A stretch of DNA of 64,000 nucleotides from Gymnorhina tibicen (GCA_013399875.1 VXAZ01000462.1:62001-126000), one strand, 5' to 3'. Numbered from the stretch's first letter, positions 11,894 to 26,235 are shown. Notes: generated from the sequence alone by a model not told the origin. Made by a program: numbers and translations.

Positions 11894-13577
11894 TATAATT
11901 AACAATAGACAGGAGACATTTTCCTTTTAAAGGTCACAAGATACACTGGTTAGTACCAAGCTTTTGACCTTTATTCAGGATATTTCCAAGAGACCTCTGG
12001 CTGAACTAGATGGGGGATAAAAAAAAAGCAAGAACTAAAAGAAAGAAACAATAATATTGTGACAACAAATTCAGTAGCTGATTTATTGGAGATTAAAATT
12101 ACCAATATATCTTGCAGGAAAAATACGCAAAACTAAGTCTTTAACACAGAGACACACACAAAAGTCAGCATGCCTGGGAAACTTTAAAACAATATCCAAC
12201 AGATCCCAAGAGTACACTGATCAGGTGTACTGGTGGAAAAAGCTCATGGAAAAATGTCATTGTGGGTCATGTATGGTCATAATAGTATAGCAGAGCAGAA
12301 AAAATTCTGGTATTTTTAAAAAAACAAATCCAAGCTAACCACGCTTAAATGATACGTGACTTTTAGTAAGTATTATTTACCATAAATAGGCAAAACCAAC
12401 AAAAATCTTTACAAAAATACTAGAATGTGAAAGTAGAAGTAAAATTTGGAACATACTGAAATGGAAGTAAAAGGCATAGAAAAAATAATGTTTTCATGGC
12501 CAGGAGAATTAGGAAACTTTAAAGTCTCATCAATATGTCCAGTTAATTGTTATGACTTTTATACTTTGTTTTATTCTTGCGTCCCAGTGATGCCTCCTTT
12601 GTCAGTCCCTCAACAATGGTGGACCTCCCTCACAGAGAATGCACTCCCACATCCCAAATACTTACTCTATATCAGGCCAGAGTGGCCCTGGAAGATTTTA
12701 GGAGAAAAAGTGTCTTATGGAGAACAGTACTGTAATTTCTCCTGATGATAAATCTGTTCGTGGTTTATGTTAAAATTAATTTAAAAATATTTGTAATTTC
12801 ATGTCTATGTGACGCTGTGATTTTTTCTAACAATGGAATCAATATTAAATACATGGTCTTAGTTTATCTGCATCATTATTTTTGCAGCTTTTAAGAGCAG
12901 TTATGCCAGATCTTACTATAAAATAGCAAACTTAGAAAAATGACATACCATGAGAAAATTCAAAATTCTTACAAAGCCTTGTAAATCAATGATAATTTGA
13001 AAGTCTTTCCTAATTGCTGAAATAGAGGTTTGGCATTTGGACATTTCTTTTTAACTAAATAACTTCCACTATCTTTCTCCTGACTCATCCTCAAAAAAAA
13101 AAAGAGTATATGGAGTCTCCTAAGTAGCTCATTCATGCCCACCTTTACGAAATAACATGAAGAAGGAGTATCTATCCAGTAACAGACTACCATTACAGAA
13201 CAAAAGACTTGATGGGGTAGTGAATTAAGAAACAGTGATACAAAGCCACTGCAAAGGCAGATGAAGTATCTAAGAACTCATTTCCTTATTTTTCTGGAAT
13301 TCTGGGTTTTAAATTTCCTTTGAAGGTACATACTTTGAGTGAAGAATGAAATTCACTGATGTGGTCTCTTAACACCACTGCTTACCATATTTCTCTTTGC
13401 CTGAACTGATAAAGAAATAGTATTTTCAAAGAGAAGGATTAAATTAAATAATTTTGTATGTTTTCAACTTTTTTTTTTTTTTAGTAAGGTGAAAAACTAC
13501 AAAAACAAGCAAACATATGCAGAGGACAGAAAAAGGAAAGCAAAAGTTAGTTGGATGGATATACAGGGAAAAAAAAG
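11894..13577. other. Unique AT-rich non-coding stretch
   Basis: Nothing is recognised. A 99-codon + strand frame at 12446-12745 has no signature and no flanking gene structure. Poly-A lies near 13092 and a long poly-T near 13472. Confidence 0.55.
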
Positions 13578-14100
13578 TGTTTGACAAAATCTATGGCTTC
13601 ACCCTACCCAGCAGCTAAGCCCAACACTGGTGTTCATTCACTCCCCTGCAGTGGGATAGAGAAGAAAATCAGAAGGGTGGATGTGAGAAAACATGGGTTA
13701 AGATAAACAGTTTAATAGGTAAGAGAAAATCTGTGTGAGCAAACAAAAACCAAGGAATCCTTTCAACACATAATGTGGAGAGGTAGGTTTTCAGCCATCT
13801 CCAGGAATGCTGGGCACCATCACATGTAACAGTTACATAGAAAGACAAATGCCATAGTTCCAAATGTCCCCAACAGTTTAATTGCTGAGGATGATGTCAT
13901 ATAGTATGGAATATCCCTGTGGTCAGTTGGGGTCAGCTGTTCTGTCTGTGTCACATCTCAGCTTCTTGTGCATTCCCAGCCTCCTTGCTGATGGGGAGGT
14001 TTGAGGAGTAGAAAAATGCTTGATATTGTGTCATTGTTGGTCAGCACTAACAGTGTCAGTATCCTAGCTGGTGTAAAATATTCTCTATTCACTATAGCAT
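13578..14100 (-). mobile_element. Old ERVL-type solo LTR
   Basis: The left part (CCCAGCAGCTAAGC, CACTCCCCTGCAGTGGGA, ATGGGTTAAGATAA, CAGTTTAAT) matches the R-U5 side of the avian ERVL-type LTR seen again at 52183-52692. The right part (TATGGAATATCCCTGTGG, GGGTCAGCTGTTCTG, CAGCTTCTTGTGCATTCC) matches its U3. The order gives minus-strand orientation. The outer end is decayed, so the right boundary is approximate and I found no convincing target duplication. No internal genes are present. Confidence 0.78.
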
Positions 14101-16284
14101 GTTTTTCTTTTGTTTCTTTCAGAACTAATGTTTTACTGTTGCTCTCTACACTGTGACCTTGCACATGTCACCTTCTCATGCTCAATTTTTATTACATGTA
14201 TTTATGTGTTCTGAAGTTTGACACACAAAACATGCAAGTGCATCCAAAACATCTTAACTGTTTCTTAAACTTTCAAAAAGTTAACCACTGCTTTGAGACT
14301 TTTTTATTTGTTTGATGCTACACCAACCTGTATCCATGTGGGAAACCTGTCTTTCAAGATACACCCCGTAAAAGTCTCTAAACAACAAACATCCCAAACA
14401 ATGCATTTAAGTCAGTTCATAAGAAATACACTATTTTCATTAGCTTGGCTTACTCTTGACATTTAGCTCTAAGGGAACAAAGGGTCCACTTTTGTCATAT
14501 ACTCTTCCATGCCTAGCATGTTCTAACTTGAAGAGTAATGTGTTAGTTTTTCCATTTACACTTCTTTTTTTCCATCAAATCCATTTTCATTTGGAGACCA
14601 CGTCCCTTAAAATTGTTCTAGAATCAGTACAGGAATTAGTATTCCAGTCACCACATTTCTTCTTTGTAATACAGAATACAAGCCATGTAAATCTGTTTAT
14701 TCTTAAAGTCAGTGGGAATCTTAGCTTCCACTCATTTATTCTGCTATATGCACATTGTTATTGTAAAACTCTCTCTGGACATCTGCTTTAACTCCGAGTT
14801 TTGATATTTGGATTCTAGAGAATCTATTTAGTAATGATTACATGTAACATTGAAGCAATACACAAAAACCTTCACATGATCTCTTGAGGTGTAACCCAAC
14901 TCTGAGACCAGATCTACACTTGTGAAGTGATTACTTCATCAATCACAAGGACTGTGACTGATTAAACACCATTTTATTTTTGGTCTACCATTTTTTCAAG
15001 TGTGTAGCATGTAAGTTGTTGAACAGACAGTGATGCTCAAGGTACAACATTACAGGCAGTGTCCAGCATAATTTAGCTGATGAAGGTAGTATGTTTGAAC
15101 TTTGAATGCACTTCAGTGTAGAGAAAAAGGCAATTTTTGTATTTATTTTACCAGAAAGAAAAAGTTTTAAATTCAGTGTAAATCTGATACACATGAAATA
15201 AGCATGGGGGTATTGATATTATTAGTATTTCTTAAAATAAATTAACACAATTAATTTAAAGTACTTACTTTAAAAGTGAAAGTAACTAGTTGTTATCTTT
15301 TTTGCCTGAATGTAATTTCTTGCACAACAGTAAGTATCATATGCATAACAGGTCATTAAAGCAGAGGTTGTAAAACAGGTAAAAAGAATTTAATCAGAGA
15401 GTCATATTGCACTTGGTATGGAAGAAGTCACTCTGAGTCAAGATTTTCCTGGGATAGACAGTTCTACTTAGCTTCTCTGACATGTTTCTGTGAAGGTTGT
15501 TTGGGAGATTTTTCTAGCTCACTAGATTGTCTTTTTGGTTACAGGGTTGTGATATATAAATCTCATTTTTTTCTTAAGTCTATGTAGTCATATGAATAAT
15601 TTGTACTATTGGCTAGGTTTCATAGAAAACAATGAATTTGCATCTTTGGCGTTTGAATGGTTTGAAACTTGTATCTCTTTCTTGATAATGGCTTGATATT
15701 CAGGCAAAGATGAACACAGAGTATGGGTAAAACAGAAGGCTTGGGGGAGTTTGAAATATTTTAATTCTACTCTTTCTATTACAGCTTAATTTATACTTAC
15801 ACAAAATGTATAGTACTTCCTGATGGATATGTATGGTCTTTCTTGGTGCTTAAGCCCATAACAATTAGGGGAAAAAATAGCGGATTATAACTTGCACGTG
15901 GTTTACATAAAAAATATGTTTAGTTCAGGAAGGCTTGTGTCCAAAAATGCAGATTTTCACTAAATATTGCCTAAGCTGGGCATAAGAAGTCTTTCTGTCT
16001 TGATATGAATGAAGACAATGAATTCTATCGTCTTCTTTATCTCTTTGTTTTTAATGTCATATTTGACAATTGTTTTCTAATTACATATTATTCATTGATT
16101 TTAATTATTAGTGATTAGTATGCACCACAAAGAATATTTCAGTAAAACCCCTGAACTCAAATGTGTTTAGAGGTCTTGGTACCCTTGTAGAAAAAAAGGC
16201 CACCTGTTTAATGAAATATGTAGACAGCACTCTCGGGTCATTTAAAATAATGATTGACATGGCTGACTGTTTTCATATCATCTC

Positions 16285-16545
16285 AATCCCAACCCAACCT
16301 GGACCCATGGGCATGGCTTCCTCTCCTGTCTCAGACCTACTCTGCCCCAGTAGCCTTACCAGGCTGTCACTGAATCAAGGTTCTCCCTGGCCAGCTTCTC
16401 TGACCCTGACCCTGACTTGCTGCCTCAGTGCCTTGGATCCGTATCAGAAGAGGGCAGCCTTGCACTCACCCTCAGCTCCTGGCTTCCTCCCCACGGGGAG
16501 CAGCCAGAACTTGCTCCTCAGTAACAGCAGGTTAAGGAAAGAAAA
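16285..16545. repeat. GC-richer segment, possible LTR remnant
   Basis: This roughly 260-bp segment is clearly richer in G+C than its surroundings and C-rich on the + strand. It contains a small internal repeat (CTGACCCTGACCCTGAC near 16400). It carries most of an open 128-codon frame (16163-16549), but the residue mix (P, S, L) reflects base composition and no domain is visible. It resembles the U5-like part of some avian LTRs in style, but no TG/CA ends or target duplication were found. It could also be unique DNA. Confidence 0.25.
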
Positions 16546-19106
16546 CTAGCACTGTAATACTGAGCACCCTGGTATATTATCACTGATGGCAATCAGAAAG
16601 CAGATATTGAAGTGCTAATCTTTCCATGGTATAGGTTGCAGAACTAACAATTTAAGGACTTTCTATGGTCGTGTTACTCAACAGGATGAATGTGACTATA
16701 TTGTTAATTTTTTTGGTCAAAGCACTTTTAGCTTTTGCATGACTCTTTGGCAGTGTATTTCACTGTCTATTTTCACTATTTGTGGGAAGGCAAAGCTTCT
16801 TGTTTGTTCTAAAATTGCTCCTACACAGTGTCAATGAATGATTTGTGATCGTTTTCCTAAAACAAAGTGCAGCGTAATTATCATTCATTTTAGCTAAGGA
16901 GATCTGTTTGCTTACAAGATATTTTTTATAACATTTGTCATCTTAGAAGTGCGTATCACATATATATTTCATACATTTTTCTTGGCATATCAGATCATTT
17001 AGAAGATTCCATGCCATTCATGTTCAGCAGTACCAACAAAACAATGACAAAAAAAGCTCAGTGAGAATAGGCAAAATAATAGGTAATATGGCAATCATTT
17101 ATCTAGATTTTTGGGGACTTTTTCTCTAGTTTCATCAGACTCTTATTAGAAAGAATGAAGGAATGATGAGTACCTAAAATCTAATTGGGGCTTGCATGCA
17201 AGTGTTGCTTGCTACTGAAAGAAGGAAAAGTTTGACAAACCTGAAAGGGGGGCAAAAATATCTCTCTGAATTCTTACAAATTCCTTTTTTATGTTTCAAT
17301 AACACTTTTAGAAGTACCTGCTAAAAACTATAATCCTTATAAAAATTTTTTTAAAAAAGCAAAACTCTCCCAAAACAACAAAGAACTCCCCAAAAGCCAC
17401 CGTATTTGCAAATAAAGTACTGCATATTTCTGTTGTACTTCCTACTCCATGTATTCTGGTGGCATGAGTAGAACGCTGTAATCTTCTGAAGTTTAAAAGT
17501 TGAGAGATAACTTAAACAAGAATTTTACTTCATTTTTCAAAATGTGGATATACAGATAAAAGTAGACAGCACCTTTTGTTTTGTACTTCAAAGCCATTGA
17601 ATGGTTGAAATGAAATTACTTGGACGCTATCACTTATCCTGTTCCACATTTAGAGAATAAACTTCAGAAACCACAGAAAATGCGTGTAAGTGGCATATTA
17701 TTAAGAAAGAGAACGTTGACCACGTGAATTTATGCAACTGAAGCAGTAGGAAACAATCTTTTTTTAATCTAAAAACTCCCTGGTGCAAAATAAAGCAGAA
17801 CAGTTCTAGCATACTTTTGACATATCATACACATCTTATATTTGATAGAGTGCTTTATCATGCATATTTAGTACAATAGGTTTCAATACAAAAATATTAC
17901 ATGAGCCATAAATGAACGTGTTGGAAGCAGAAGCAACTAATATTATGCCTCGCCTTAACAATGTGTTTGCCTGAGCATAGTTGCCACTAAATTCATTCTT
18001 GTCGTTTTTACATACTAGAAGATAAATAGGTAAGTAAATAAAGAATTTCACTGAACTTTATATTATTTTGTTATATTCTTTAAACACCTGTGACTTCCAG
18101 ATGTTGTAGCTCATATCAGTCAAATTTGACTGGATCAAAAAATACTTTAACTGCTATAAATTTCAAGACAGAACTAGAGATAAAAACATGATAGTACTGT
18201 CCATACTGCCTGACAGTATCCTCATAGGGTAGAGAAAGGGTTAGAACAACTTGTTATCTTTTGTTTCTGTTCCCCTATCACCACCCGAAATTTTTACTTC
18301 TTCTGAATATGTGATTACAGGAGATGTGTAAACCTTATGTCTTATCCCTAAAACACTTTACTAATGGGCAATTTTCTTTTTTTTTTTTCTGTTTTCAACT
18401 ACCCGTTCCAGCTCAGCAGGAGTTTCCTGCTTTCAGGTTTTGAGACGAAGGTTCTGTCTCAAGCACTGTCTGAAACGGCAGCTACCTTAGAGGAATGTGT
18501 ACATGGTGCCTTACAGACTTGGGTTTGTTGCACTTGGGATGGTTACCACTGCTGTACCAAGTTATCACACAGTGATCGTGACATGTACCACATGTAAAGT
18601 ATTTCTTTAAGGCATTAAGGATTATTTAGCTTTTCCATCCTGATACCCATGTTGAAGTCGCCTCTAATCATTCCAACACAGACATATTGTAGCTATTATC
18701 TGGTACTAGTTTAGACTTCTAATAGGAACAAAGAAAGAGCATTTTGGATCTCAATGCAAGGGTTAAAACAACATTAATTTTACTACGAATTTAAGTGGGT
18801 TTTTTTAAGAGTCTGCTGACCTGGAATGAGAACTTGATCTACCAGGTCTGTAGTGGAGGATTTGTATTCCAGCCTGTTTCTGAAGGTAATTGCTGTCATT
18901 TCTGTATCCACAAAACCTGTTAATAGGTGAATGAAAATGAGATCCAACTGATTACTAAACTACTCCACATACAGCCATATTTGTCATTTTGAAGAGAAAT
19001 CAGACAGACCTTAAACAAAGTGATACTGCGGGAACAGCAGTGAAATTCATTAGTGAATTAGGAAATACAGAATGTGGAAGCACAGAGATTTGTGTTTTTC
19101 TTTTAA

Positions 19107-19205
19107 ATCGTGGTGGTTTAAAACCAGCTGCGAATTAAAGTCCAAATAAGCCTCTCCCTTTCCCTTCCGCACCCTGCTGGTGAGAGAGGACCTTTGAGTG
19201 GAAGG
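19107..19205 (-). repeat. Possible ERVL-LTR end fragment
   Basis: GTGGTGGTTTAAAACCAGC followed by an AATTAAG-like stretch and C/T-rich sequence resembles the first 80 bases of the LTR at 52183. The match is short and imperfect. It may be a deeply decayed fragment of the same family or a chance likeness. Confidence 0.3.
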
Positions 19206-22200
19206 TTTCTTTCTAGTACCTTCCTAGATTCTCTCCTGTGTACAAAGAAAGCCATCTTTTAAAAAGTTGAGGAATGTAGAAGTTGATTGTTTTAGGAAAA
19301 AGAATTTGAGTCGTTATATATTTCTTTTCATTCTTATACATGGTATATTTAGCTTTTTCTTGACAATATGAGATTGAAAAAGATTCTATTTTGTCTTTGG
19401 AAAATTTTTTTGGTGTTTGAGACCAACATTCTCCAATGCTTTATTATTATTTTTTTAAATACGCTCCAGCATTATCCTCGCTTTGAAGTCTTACGTAGTT
19501 GCTGAACAAAAAGAACTTGAACTTGTAAACACAAATCTGCTGATTTGTTAAGAGTTTAATGGAGGTGATGAAACATTTTCTTCTTTTTTGTCAGTGATGG
19601 TTCCACGCCCTTTTCAAGTAGAACCAACAAGTCAGAATGGCACATTTTCATCTTTAAGTCACAACACTTACTAGAAATAAACAACAAGACCCTTAACTTA
19701 CATTTGCACTGAAGTAGCAAGACAATTATAATCTAACTGTCAAAGGAATGGTACACTCCATACTGCAAATTCAATGCAAGTATACTTTGTGTTGACTAGA
19801 TTTAAATACAACAGAAAGGAAAAAAAAACAGGAAAGCTAATGACCAACAACTTTAAATACACCTAACATTAGACAACTTACTAGGAGCTGCAATGTCAAT
19901 TTTGCTACATTAGGGAAATTCATTAATTATGTATATGTGATTAGATTTTTTCATATTGCTTGAAGTGTTTTATATTTGTACAATAAAATGCATTTATGTG
20001 CCATGTGCTTATGTAACACATAAAAGTGAAAAATAACTTCTGTATAACTTCTGTGTTAAAATCTCAGGATTTTACCAGAGCCCTTTCCAGTGTGTACTTT
20101 CATGGAAACATGTTTCCTTTCTTTAGGTTTCTGAAAAGGAGAAAATGGGTGCAAAAATGTTTTAGGCACCTTTATTTTCAAATATTTCAAAGATTTGTCT
20201 TTAATAATTTAATGTTTTCTTTCAGTCTATACAATGAAGAGTGTGATGATTTTTATTTCCAGTAATGTGATCGCAGAGAAGGTAGTTCAAAGATAAGAAA
20301 ATATATTTCAGAAAAAATAAAATGAAGAAATGTTTGTTGAAATATGTCTTTATCTGACATGCACGTTGATAAGATACAGCTGATGTTTTTATAAAGTTTT
20401 TTCCTAATTTTGTACCAGTAGATTTTCAGGATATCAGTGCAGGAAAATAAAAGGCAGATTCTACTGTTAATATTTAACTTGATGTAATCTTTCCAAGTGT
20501 ATTTTCTCCAAGGTAAATCCATTCTTGGGAACAAGAAGATATTATGGGTGAGGACAGCATTGATAATTTAAAGGAAAATTATAATCCATTGATTATTAAC
20601 TTACAATAGGCAGCCCAAATAAATTAATGAATGGGAAGTTCCTTATTTCTGGAACAGACTGAGAAATTTGACCTACTATGCTCTGTCATACAATCAGATG
20701 CATGACTTTTCTTGAGATTATATAATCAGAAAAGAATGTGCAAATCTTTCATACAGATAAGGGAAAACTGAAGAGGAAACAAGAAAAAAGCTGAGGATGA
20801 GGATGGAGTATGCAATTAACCAATTTTAACTATAAAATTAGGGTTGGGGTAGGTATTTGCTTGCAGATTCTCCCATAGGTAGAGTTGCAGATTAGGGTTG
20901 CTCGCAGATCCTTTCATGAGGTGAGATACTGTGCTTCCTGCCTTCCCCTGTCCTGGAACATCTGGACAATAAAATGGAATTTTGAGTCTTGTTGTCTCTC
21001 CACTACTCCGCCAGTTATCATCTGCTCTCTCTTAACACTGCTCTGTCATCACTTTTATTACTGTTTTTAACTACCTGCTCACAGTACTCAGCAGAAGCCC
21101 TATAGCCTCAAGGAGAATGAAGCAACTGCAGGTTGAGCACATGCCCTGAAATAAGGAGCAGCGATGTAGTCAGAAAGGAGACATGCTTTCTGCTTAAGTA
21201 AGCACTCTGACAGGTAGCATTTAAAAAATCCACCAAAAAGAATGGGTTTTTTAAAAATTATTGGCATTCTTGAAGGCCAACTTTTTATAAGAATAGCACC
21301 ATTTCCTAAATTTTAAATAAATTCTTGTAGATGACTTAATTTGTAGTATCCAGTAAAACATCCAGTAGAGAAGATAATTACTTGATTGTCAAATGGAATA
21401 ACAACAGTTTTCCCTGTAGTGAAATCTCTACCACTGTAATTAGGTTATGTCATACTTCACCCTGAAGGGAATATTAAAAACACAAGACAAGCCAGTTTCA
21501 TCCACTGTATTTTTTCTATTTATAGTTTAGTGCTAAATTGCTGCCTTCATGATGCAGCAAAGACATCAATAACAAAATAACCACTCTTCTGTTGCTCAAT
21601 TAAGTTTGCTACATGGATATTAATGTAAATATGAATCTTCTAAGAGAATTCTGTTGACTAATCATTTGTAGCATAATAATAAAAAATATACATATGAAGA
21701 GTTTAAAAGAAAAAATAACAGTAGAAATATATAGAAGCAGGATTTAAAAAAGCATCAATAAATATATCTGCAAGGATTATACATATACTGACACACTGAG
21801 TGAATTGTGACTTTCCTTTTGTCTATTTTTATTTTGAATTTATTGTCTCTCAGAACAACAATAACAAAATAGCAAAAAACCTGATAGAAAATCTTAAAAT
21901 GTAAGAGCATGACTGATGAATTTGATATAATATGAAGAATTGCCTACCACCTATGATTCCATTTGCCAAAAAAAAAAAAAATTATTTGTTTAAATCTTAG
22001 TACCTGTTTTTTTGTACGTATTTTTATAGATTAACAAAAATGTTATTCACAGGTGTGAATACTGTTCAGTTTTGTGTGTGTATTTGACAAGTACGAAAAC
22101 CAGTTTTTCTGTAACCTACGTAAAATCATGCCACACTTCTTTTGCCTAGAAAACCAGATTATATTGCTAAGTGAATCACTTAATGGAGAAAAATGTCCCA

Positions 22201-23254
22201 GAAGAAAATCGCTTTTTAAAGTCTTTAGTGAGTTAGGTGAATCTTAAAGTTCTTGTTTATAAAATGGGAAAGAACAGTAGCTTCATTTTTTCCCTGAAGT
22301 AAAAGCAAGAGTTAAGGAAGCTTCTGGTTCAAGATGTGAATTTTCTCTTGAGAAGATGAGGTCACTTTATAAAATAAATTATAAAAAGCACAAACATGAA
22401 CGTGGTTAGGAGAAGAAAATGTGGAAAGAGACCTCAGTTAGGTTTATGTTCAGTTTTGTTTTCTATTATTTTTAATGTTTCGCAGAGCCTTTGTAAGTAA
22501 CACACAAACAAAAACTCTCCCTGGTTTCAGATGGCTTCAATACCAAGCTGAGAATGGATTAATAGGGATCTGTTTTTTTTTATGTGACCATTAGTCCATA
22601 TATTGAGGTACTTAAACTTGAAAAAACTGCTTCTAAAGCATTTATTGTTTATGGTCACCATATTAAAAAGAACATAATGATCTTTAAAAAAACAGGAAAA
22701 CTGATCATGCATGTGACTGTCTTAGAAGCTGTTTCATCTAACAGGTGAAGTCTTTTAAGAGAGATCAAATAAGGCCAATGACAGCTAGATATGCAGCATA
22801 AGGACTTTGAAATCTGAAAAAAGCAGCATTCTTTTCTATATATTTATATTGGATAATTAGGTCCAAGAGGGGAGACATCATCCCCATCTTAAATTCATTC
22901 TGAAACAGAGACTAATTTTCTGGTGCAATATTACAAAAATTACATGGAATTTCTAATTAAAGGACTGACATCAAGAAATCTCTGTACGCTGAAAATGAGA
23001 ATCACACTATTATAACTAGTTATATTTCTCTCAGCATTGCTGTGCTTCTCAGATCTCTATTTTTTGAAAAGTCAGTCTTTGCATGACTGTCAAGTCCATG
23101 GAGTCAGAAGTTTTCTGTAGAATTATATTTCACTTTAACAAACAGTTTTTTATGTATCTAAGTACCTAAAATCCATTTAACAATTAATTTGTTTGGTTTT
23201 TTGGGGGGGGTTCAGTTATGGAGACACAAGTAATTATCTCTTCTTAATTACCAT

Positions 23255-23590
23255 ACAATGCTAGAATAGTTTGGGTCAAAAGGGACCTTAGAGATCACCC
23301 AGTTCCAATCCCCATGCCATAGGCAGGAACACTTTTCACTGGAACTGGTTGTTCAAAGCCCCAGCCAACCTGGCCTTGAACACTTCCAGGGATGGGGCAT
23401 CCACAGCTTTTGTGGGCAATCTGTTTAAGTGCCTTGCTACCCTCACAGTAAAGAATTTATTTCTAATATCTAATCCAAACCTACTGTATTTCAATTTGAA
23501 GGCATTCCCCTTTGTCCTATCACTACATGCTCTTATCAAAGTCTCTCTTAAATTCTTGTGTAGCCCCATTTAGGCACTGACAGGCCAAAA
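23255..23590 (-). mobile_element. CR1 LINE, 3' end fragment
   Basis: This is a minus-strand CR1 from a decayed tail (GCTAGAATAGTTTGGGT) through the 3' UTR (AAGGGACCTTAGAGATCACC) into the ORF2 C-terminus. On the minus strand the C-terminus L-D-I-R-N-K-F-F-T-V-R, L-N-R-L-P and S-L-E-V-F-K-A-R-L is unusually well preserved over about 77 codons (23336-23569). It is truncated at about 23590. The family is the common avian CR1 type with the AACACTTCCAGGGATGGGGC phrase. Confidence 0.93.
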
Positions 23591-25687
23591 GACATCTCGA
23601 CAGTTTACCAAATGCTGTTGCTATTGAAAATTATTTGTATATACTATTGGAAATTATTAGTACATATATAATTTTTTCCGGTCCCCAGGAGCTTGTAAAA
23701 GAGATTCTTATATATGCCAGGGGCCATTTAATGTTAAATTTCAGCACCTCAAATTGTCATTAAATAATCATCATCTGGCACAGGTATAACTATGACCTCC
23801 TCTGTACCAAAGTGCAATTGCTTATTGATGGCTTCTGTGATGAAAACTCCCAAAGGTTTCTCCAATCTGCTTCCAGGTGCCATGTTCATACCTAGATTTA
23901 ATACCTACGTAGATTTAAAAATGTAACACATGAAAATATGTTTGCAAATTAAGAGTTATTTTCCATTTTTAAACTTTAGTAAAAGAGAATTAATGTTTTG
24001 CACTAGCTGCTGCTCTGGCAACGAGACCTATTAACCTCCCAAGTGATCAGAACAGGCCTCCCTCACTAATGTACACCAACAAGAACCCAGAGATAGTTCT
24101 GAGATACTTGGTTCCTTGTCCGTGCAGGCTTCTGTTTCGCTGCGGACACCACTAACATGGATGACAGCTAAGACAAATTGTGACGGTAGCTTTGCTTTAT
24201 CATAGATTTTTGTCTTCAAGGAGCAGGAGAGACAGTATCAGCTTGTTTTACATAAGTTACTGTGCAGCATCCTTATCAAAACATTTTCAGTCATCACCAG
24301 CCAAAGCAAGGTCAGAGCATTGAACTGGTAGGAAGACTGTCTTGCATTATCCAGTTTACCAAACACTCTTCACCCATAGGCAGATCCCAGCACACACAAT
24401 TGAATCTGATCAATCCCTCAAAGAAATTCTTACAATAAAAATAATCCTTCTTCATGTTTGCTGTCCTGTGACTAACCCTGTGGTGATGCTCACTGATCAG
24501 CTGATATGGACAAAATGTATGCTGAATTTTATATTTTTTCTGCGTGATGCGCAGAATCTCCTCTTGCATATTTAAATCTTAAGAGAAAATCTGGCCAGAG
24601 TCTATAAAATACTGCTCTTCCCATACATGATTGTTGTCAAGAATAGTAGTCTGAAGCAATGGTATTACTGAACCTCTCTGGAAACATCCTATGGAGCTAT
24701 GGATATGGGAAGATATTCTTAGCCTCTTTGCATATAAATATGATACTCTTAAGTGAATAATACTAGTATGCTTTTGCATAATTTCAAACTGCGTTTTCTT
24801 TCAGTTCCTTCTTTTTTTGTTTTTGTTATCTAAATTTGCAAGCTCTTATTTATTTATAATGACTTAACTTTGTAATGTGAATGCTTTATTTTCACAGGTT
24901 CTGCAGAAACAGTGCCTTTTTATTTTCCAGATTTGTACTGCAATAGGAATTAGGTTATTTGCTTTACTGTCTACAGTTCCTAATTAGAAAAATGTGCATC
25001 TCGTGCTTAGGCTGTAGTATGTGGCCTGCCATACGTATTTTGGGAGACTTTTAAAAGAATGTTATTTTTCATATTTTTGTGTCACAACTTTTTTCCCTGT
25101 ATTATTTGGTCACTTGCAAACATGATCAAGCTTTAATTTGAAACATTTATTTTCTGAAGATGTATTTGAAGTTATCAAGTTAACTGAAGATATTTCATAT
25201 GAAAATGTACCAAAACCAAGTTAATGTATAAACATACAAATATTTTAGCAAGAGCTGAGGTTGATTTAGATACTTAGGTTAAATATGAAACATTTCAAGC
25301 TATTTGGAGCAAATTTAAAGACAACATCAATGAGACAAAGGACAAAATATTTCACATTCCTCAGGAATGAGATGAATTAATGATGTCTCAAACCTCAGTA
25401 AGATACTTTTGGCTCCACAGCAGCACAAAATCACAGCTGAAATGGGACTTCGTGTCCTCTTTTTGCTTCTTTCCCCTCACAAGAGGAGTATGCTCTTAGC
25501 TGAGATCCTCTATGGGTGCTCAGAAGCAGTTTCTAACTCACCTCTAAGGGACTAATCTCCTTTGACCAGTTTTCGTACCCCGAAGAAATCTGGTGTGGTA
25601 TCAGGAACGATGCCAACAACCATCACGTATAATAAGATTTTCCCTTTCTGGCTTCCATCTTTAATTCTGTAGCTTGTTATGTGAACA
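23591..25687. other. Unique non-coding stretch
   Basis: No gene or known repeat is recognised. The part at 24000-24230 has more balanced base composition and includes CTCTGGCAACGAGAC, which looks like one half of an RFX-type X-box. That is only a weak motif match. Remaining open frames are short and overlapping. Confidence 0.5.
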
Positions 25688-25693
25688 GTGAGC

Positions 25694-26235
25694 TGTGCTG
25701 GGTTCGGCCCCGGTAACTGCAGCTGTCCATCAGGAGCACGCCGCCTCGGAGGCGGGAAGCACCACCCCAGAGGACAGCCCCATGGGCGAGACAGTGGCTT
25801 AGACACCTACCCACTTCTCCAGAATTTTCTCCTCAGTTCGATGTATTATTGGTTACAGTTCTTTGTACCCTCCCCTTGCACGTTTTAATCGGACCCTCAG
25901 CATGCCTGTTATCCCTTCCCTGTTTCCCCACTGGTCACGGACCCTGGACCCCTCCCCTCCTGCCTCCCCTCCACTCCCAGGTACACCCCCAGATCCGTCC
26001 CTTGAGAAGTCGTCTCCGTCGGACTCTCGTTCCCTTCAATAAAGGAGGACAGGGAGACCCCCACCCTCCCGAACCCTCTGCCTCTCGTCGCTGTTATTCC
26101 AGCGCCTTGGCTCTCTCCTGGAGCCGCTTCCTCTCGCGGTGAGACAGCCACCCCCTGGCCCTGCAGCCGCACCGCTCCGGGCTCTCAGGAGCCGGCGTCT
26201 GGTCAAAGGGCAGCCAGGCGAGCAGCTCGGCAACA
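25694..26235 (+). mobile_element. Well-preserved GC-rich solo LTR, 6-bp target duplication
   Basis: The LTR starts TGTGCTGGGTTCGG and ends GCTCGGCAACA. It is flanked by the perfect 6-bp duplication GTGAGC at 25688-25693 and 26236-26241. A 6-bp duplication is typical of class II (ERVK or alpharetrovirus-like) elements. An AATAAA signal at 26038-26043 fixes the + orientation, with the likely R-U5 after it. The element is CpG-rich and stands out against AT-rich flanks, which together with the perfect duplication suggests a relatively young insertion. There are no internal genes. Short open frames within it reflect GC content and are not taken as genes. Confidence 0.93.

Larger units (their letters stand above)
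14101..23250. other. Long mostly unique AT-rich stretch
   Basis: No gene or RNA gene is recognised across about 9 kb. Open frames reach at most 128 codons (16163-16549, covered separately) and lack domain signatures. Two short segments look repeat-derived and are listed separately (16285-16545 and 19107-19205). Poly-A and poly-T runs lie near 18377, 19449 and 21969. A segment near 20880-21060 has an AATAAA followed by a C/T-rich stretch, but I could not define it as an LTR. Confidence 0.5.

Noticed and set aside
13578..14280. Apparent AAAAG duplication that would extend the ERVL LTR to 14275
   Set aside because: The matching bases are low-complexity and the sequence from 14110 to 14275 does not resemble the LTR.
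14456..14791. 111-codon frame with hydrophobic stretches that could suggest membrane segments
   Set aside because: Hydrophobic F, L and V runs come from T-rich sequence; no gene context.
16163..16549. 128-codon + strand open frame
   Set aside because: Its residues follow a C-rich segment, it starts in ordinary AT-rich DNA, and no domain or exon structure supports it.
20820..21110. Possible LTR around an AATAAA near 20966 with a C/T-rich following stretch
   Set aside because: I could not find TG/CA ends or flanking duplication, and no other copy in the window matches it.
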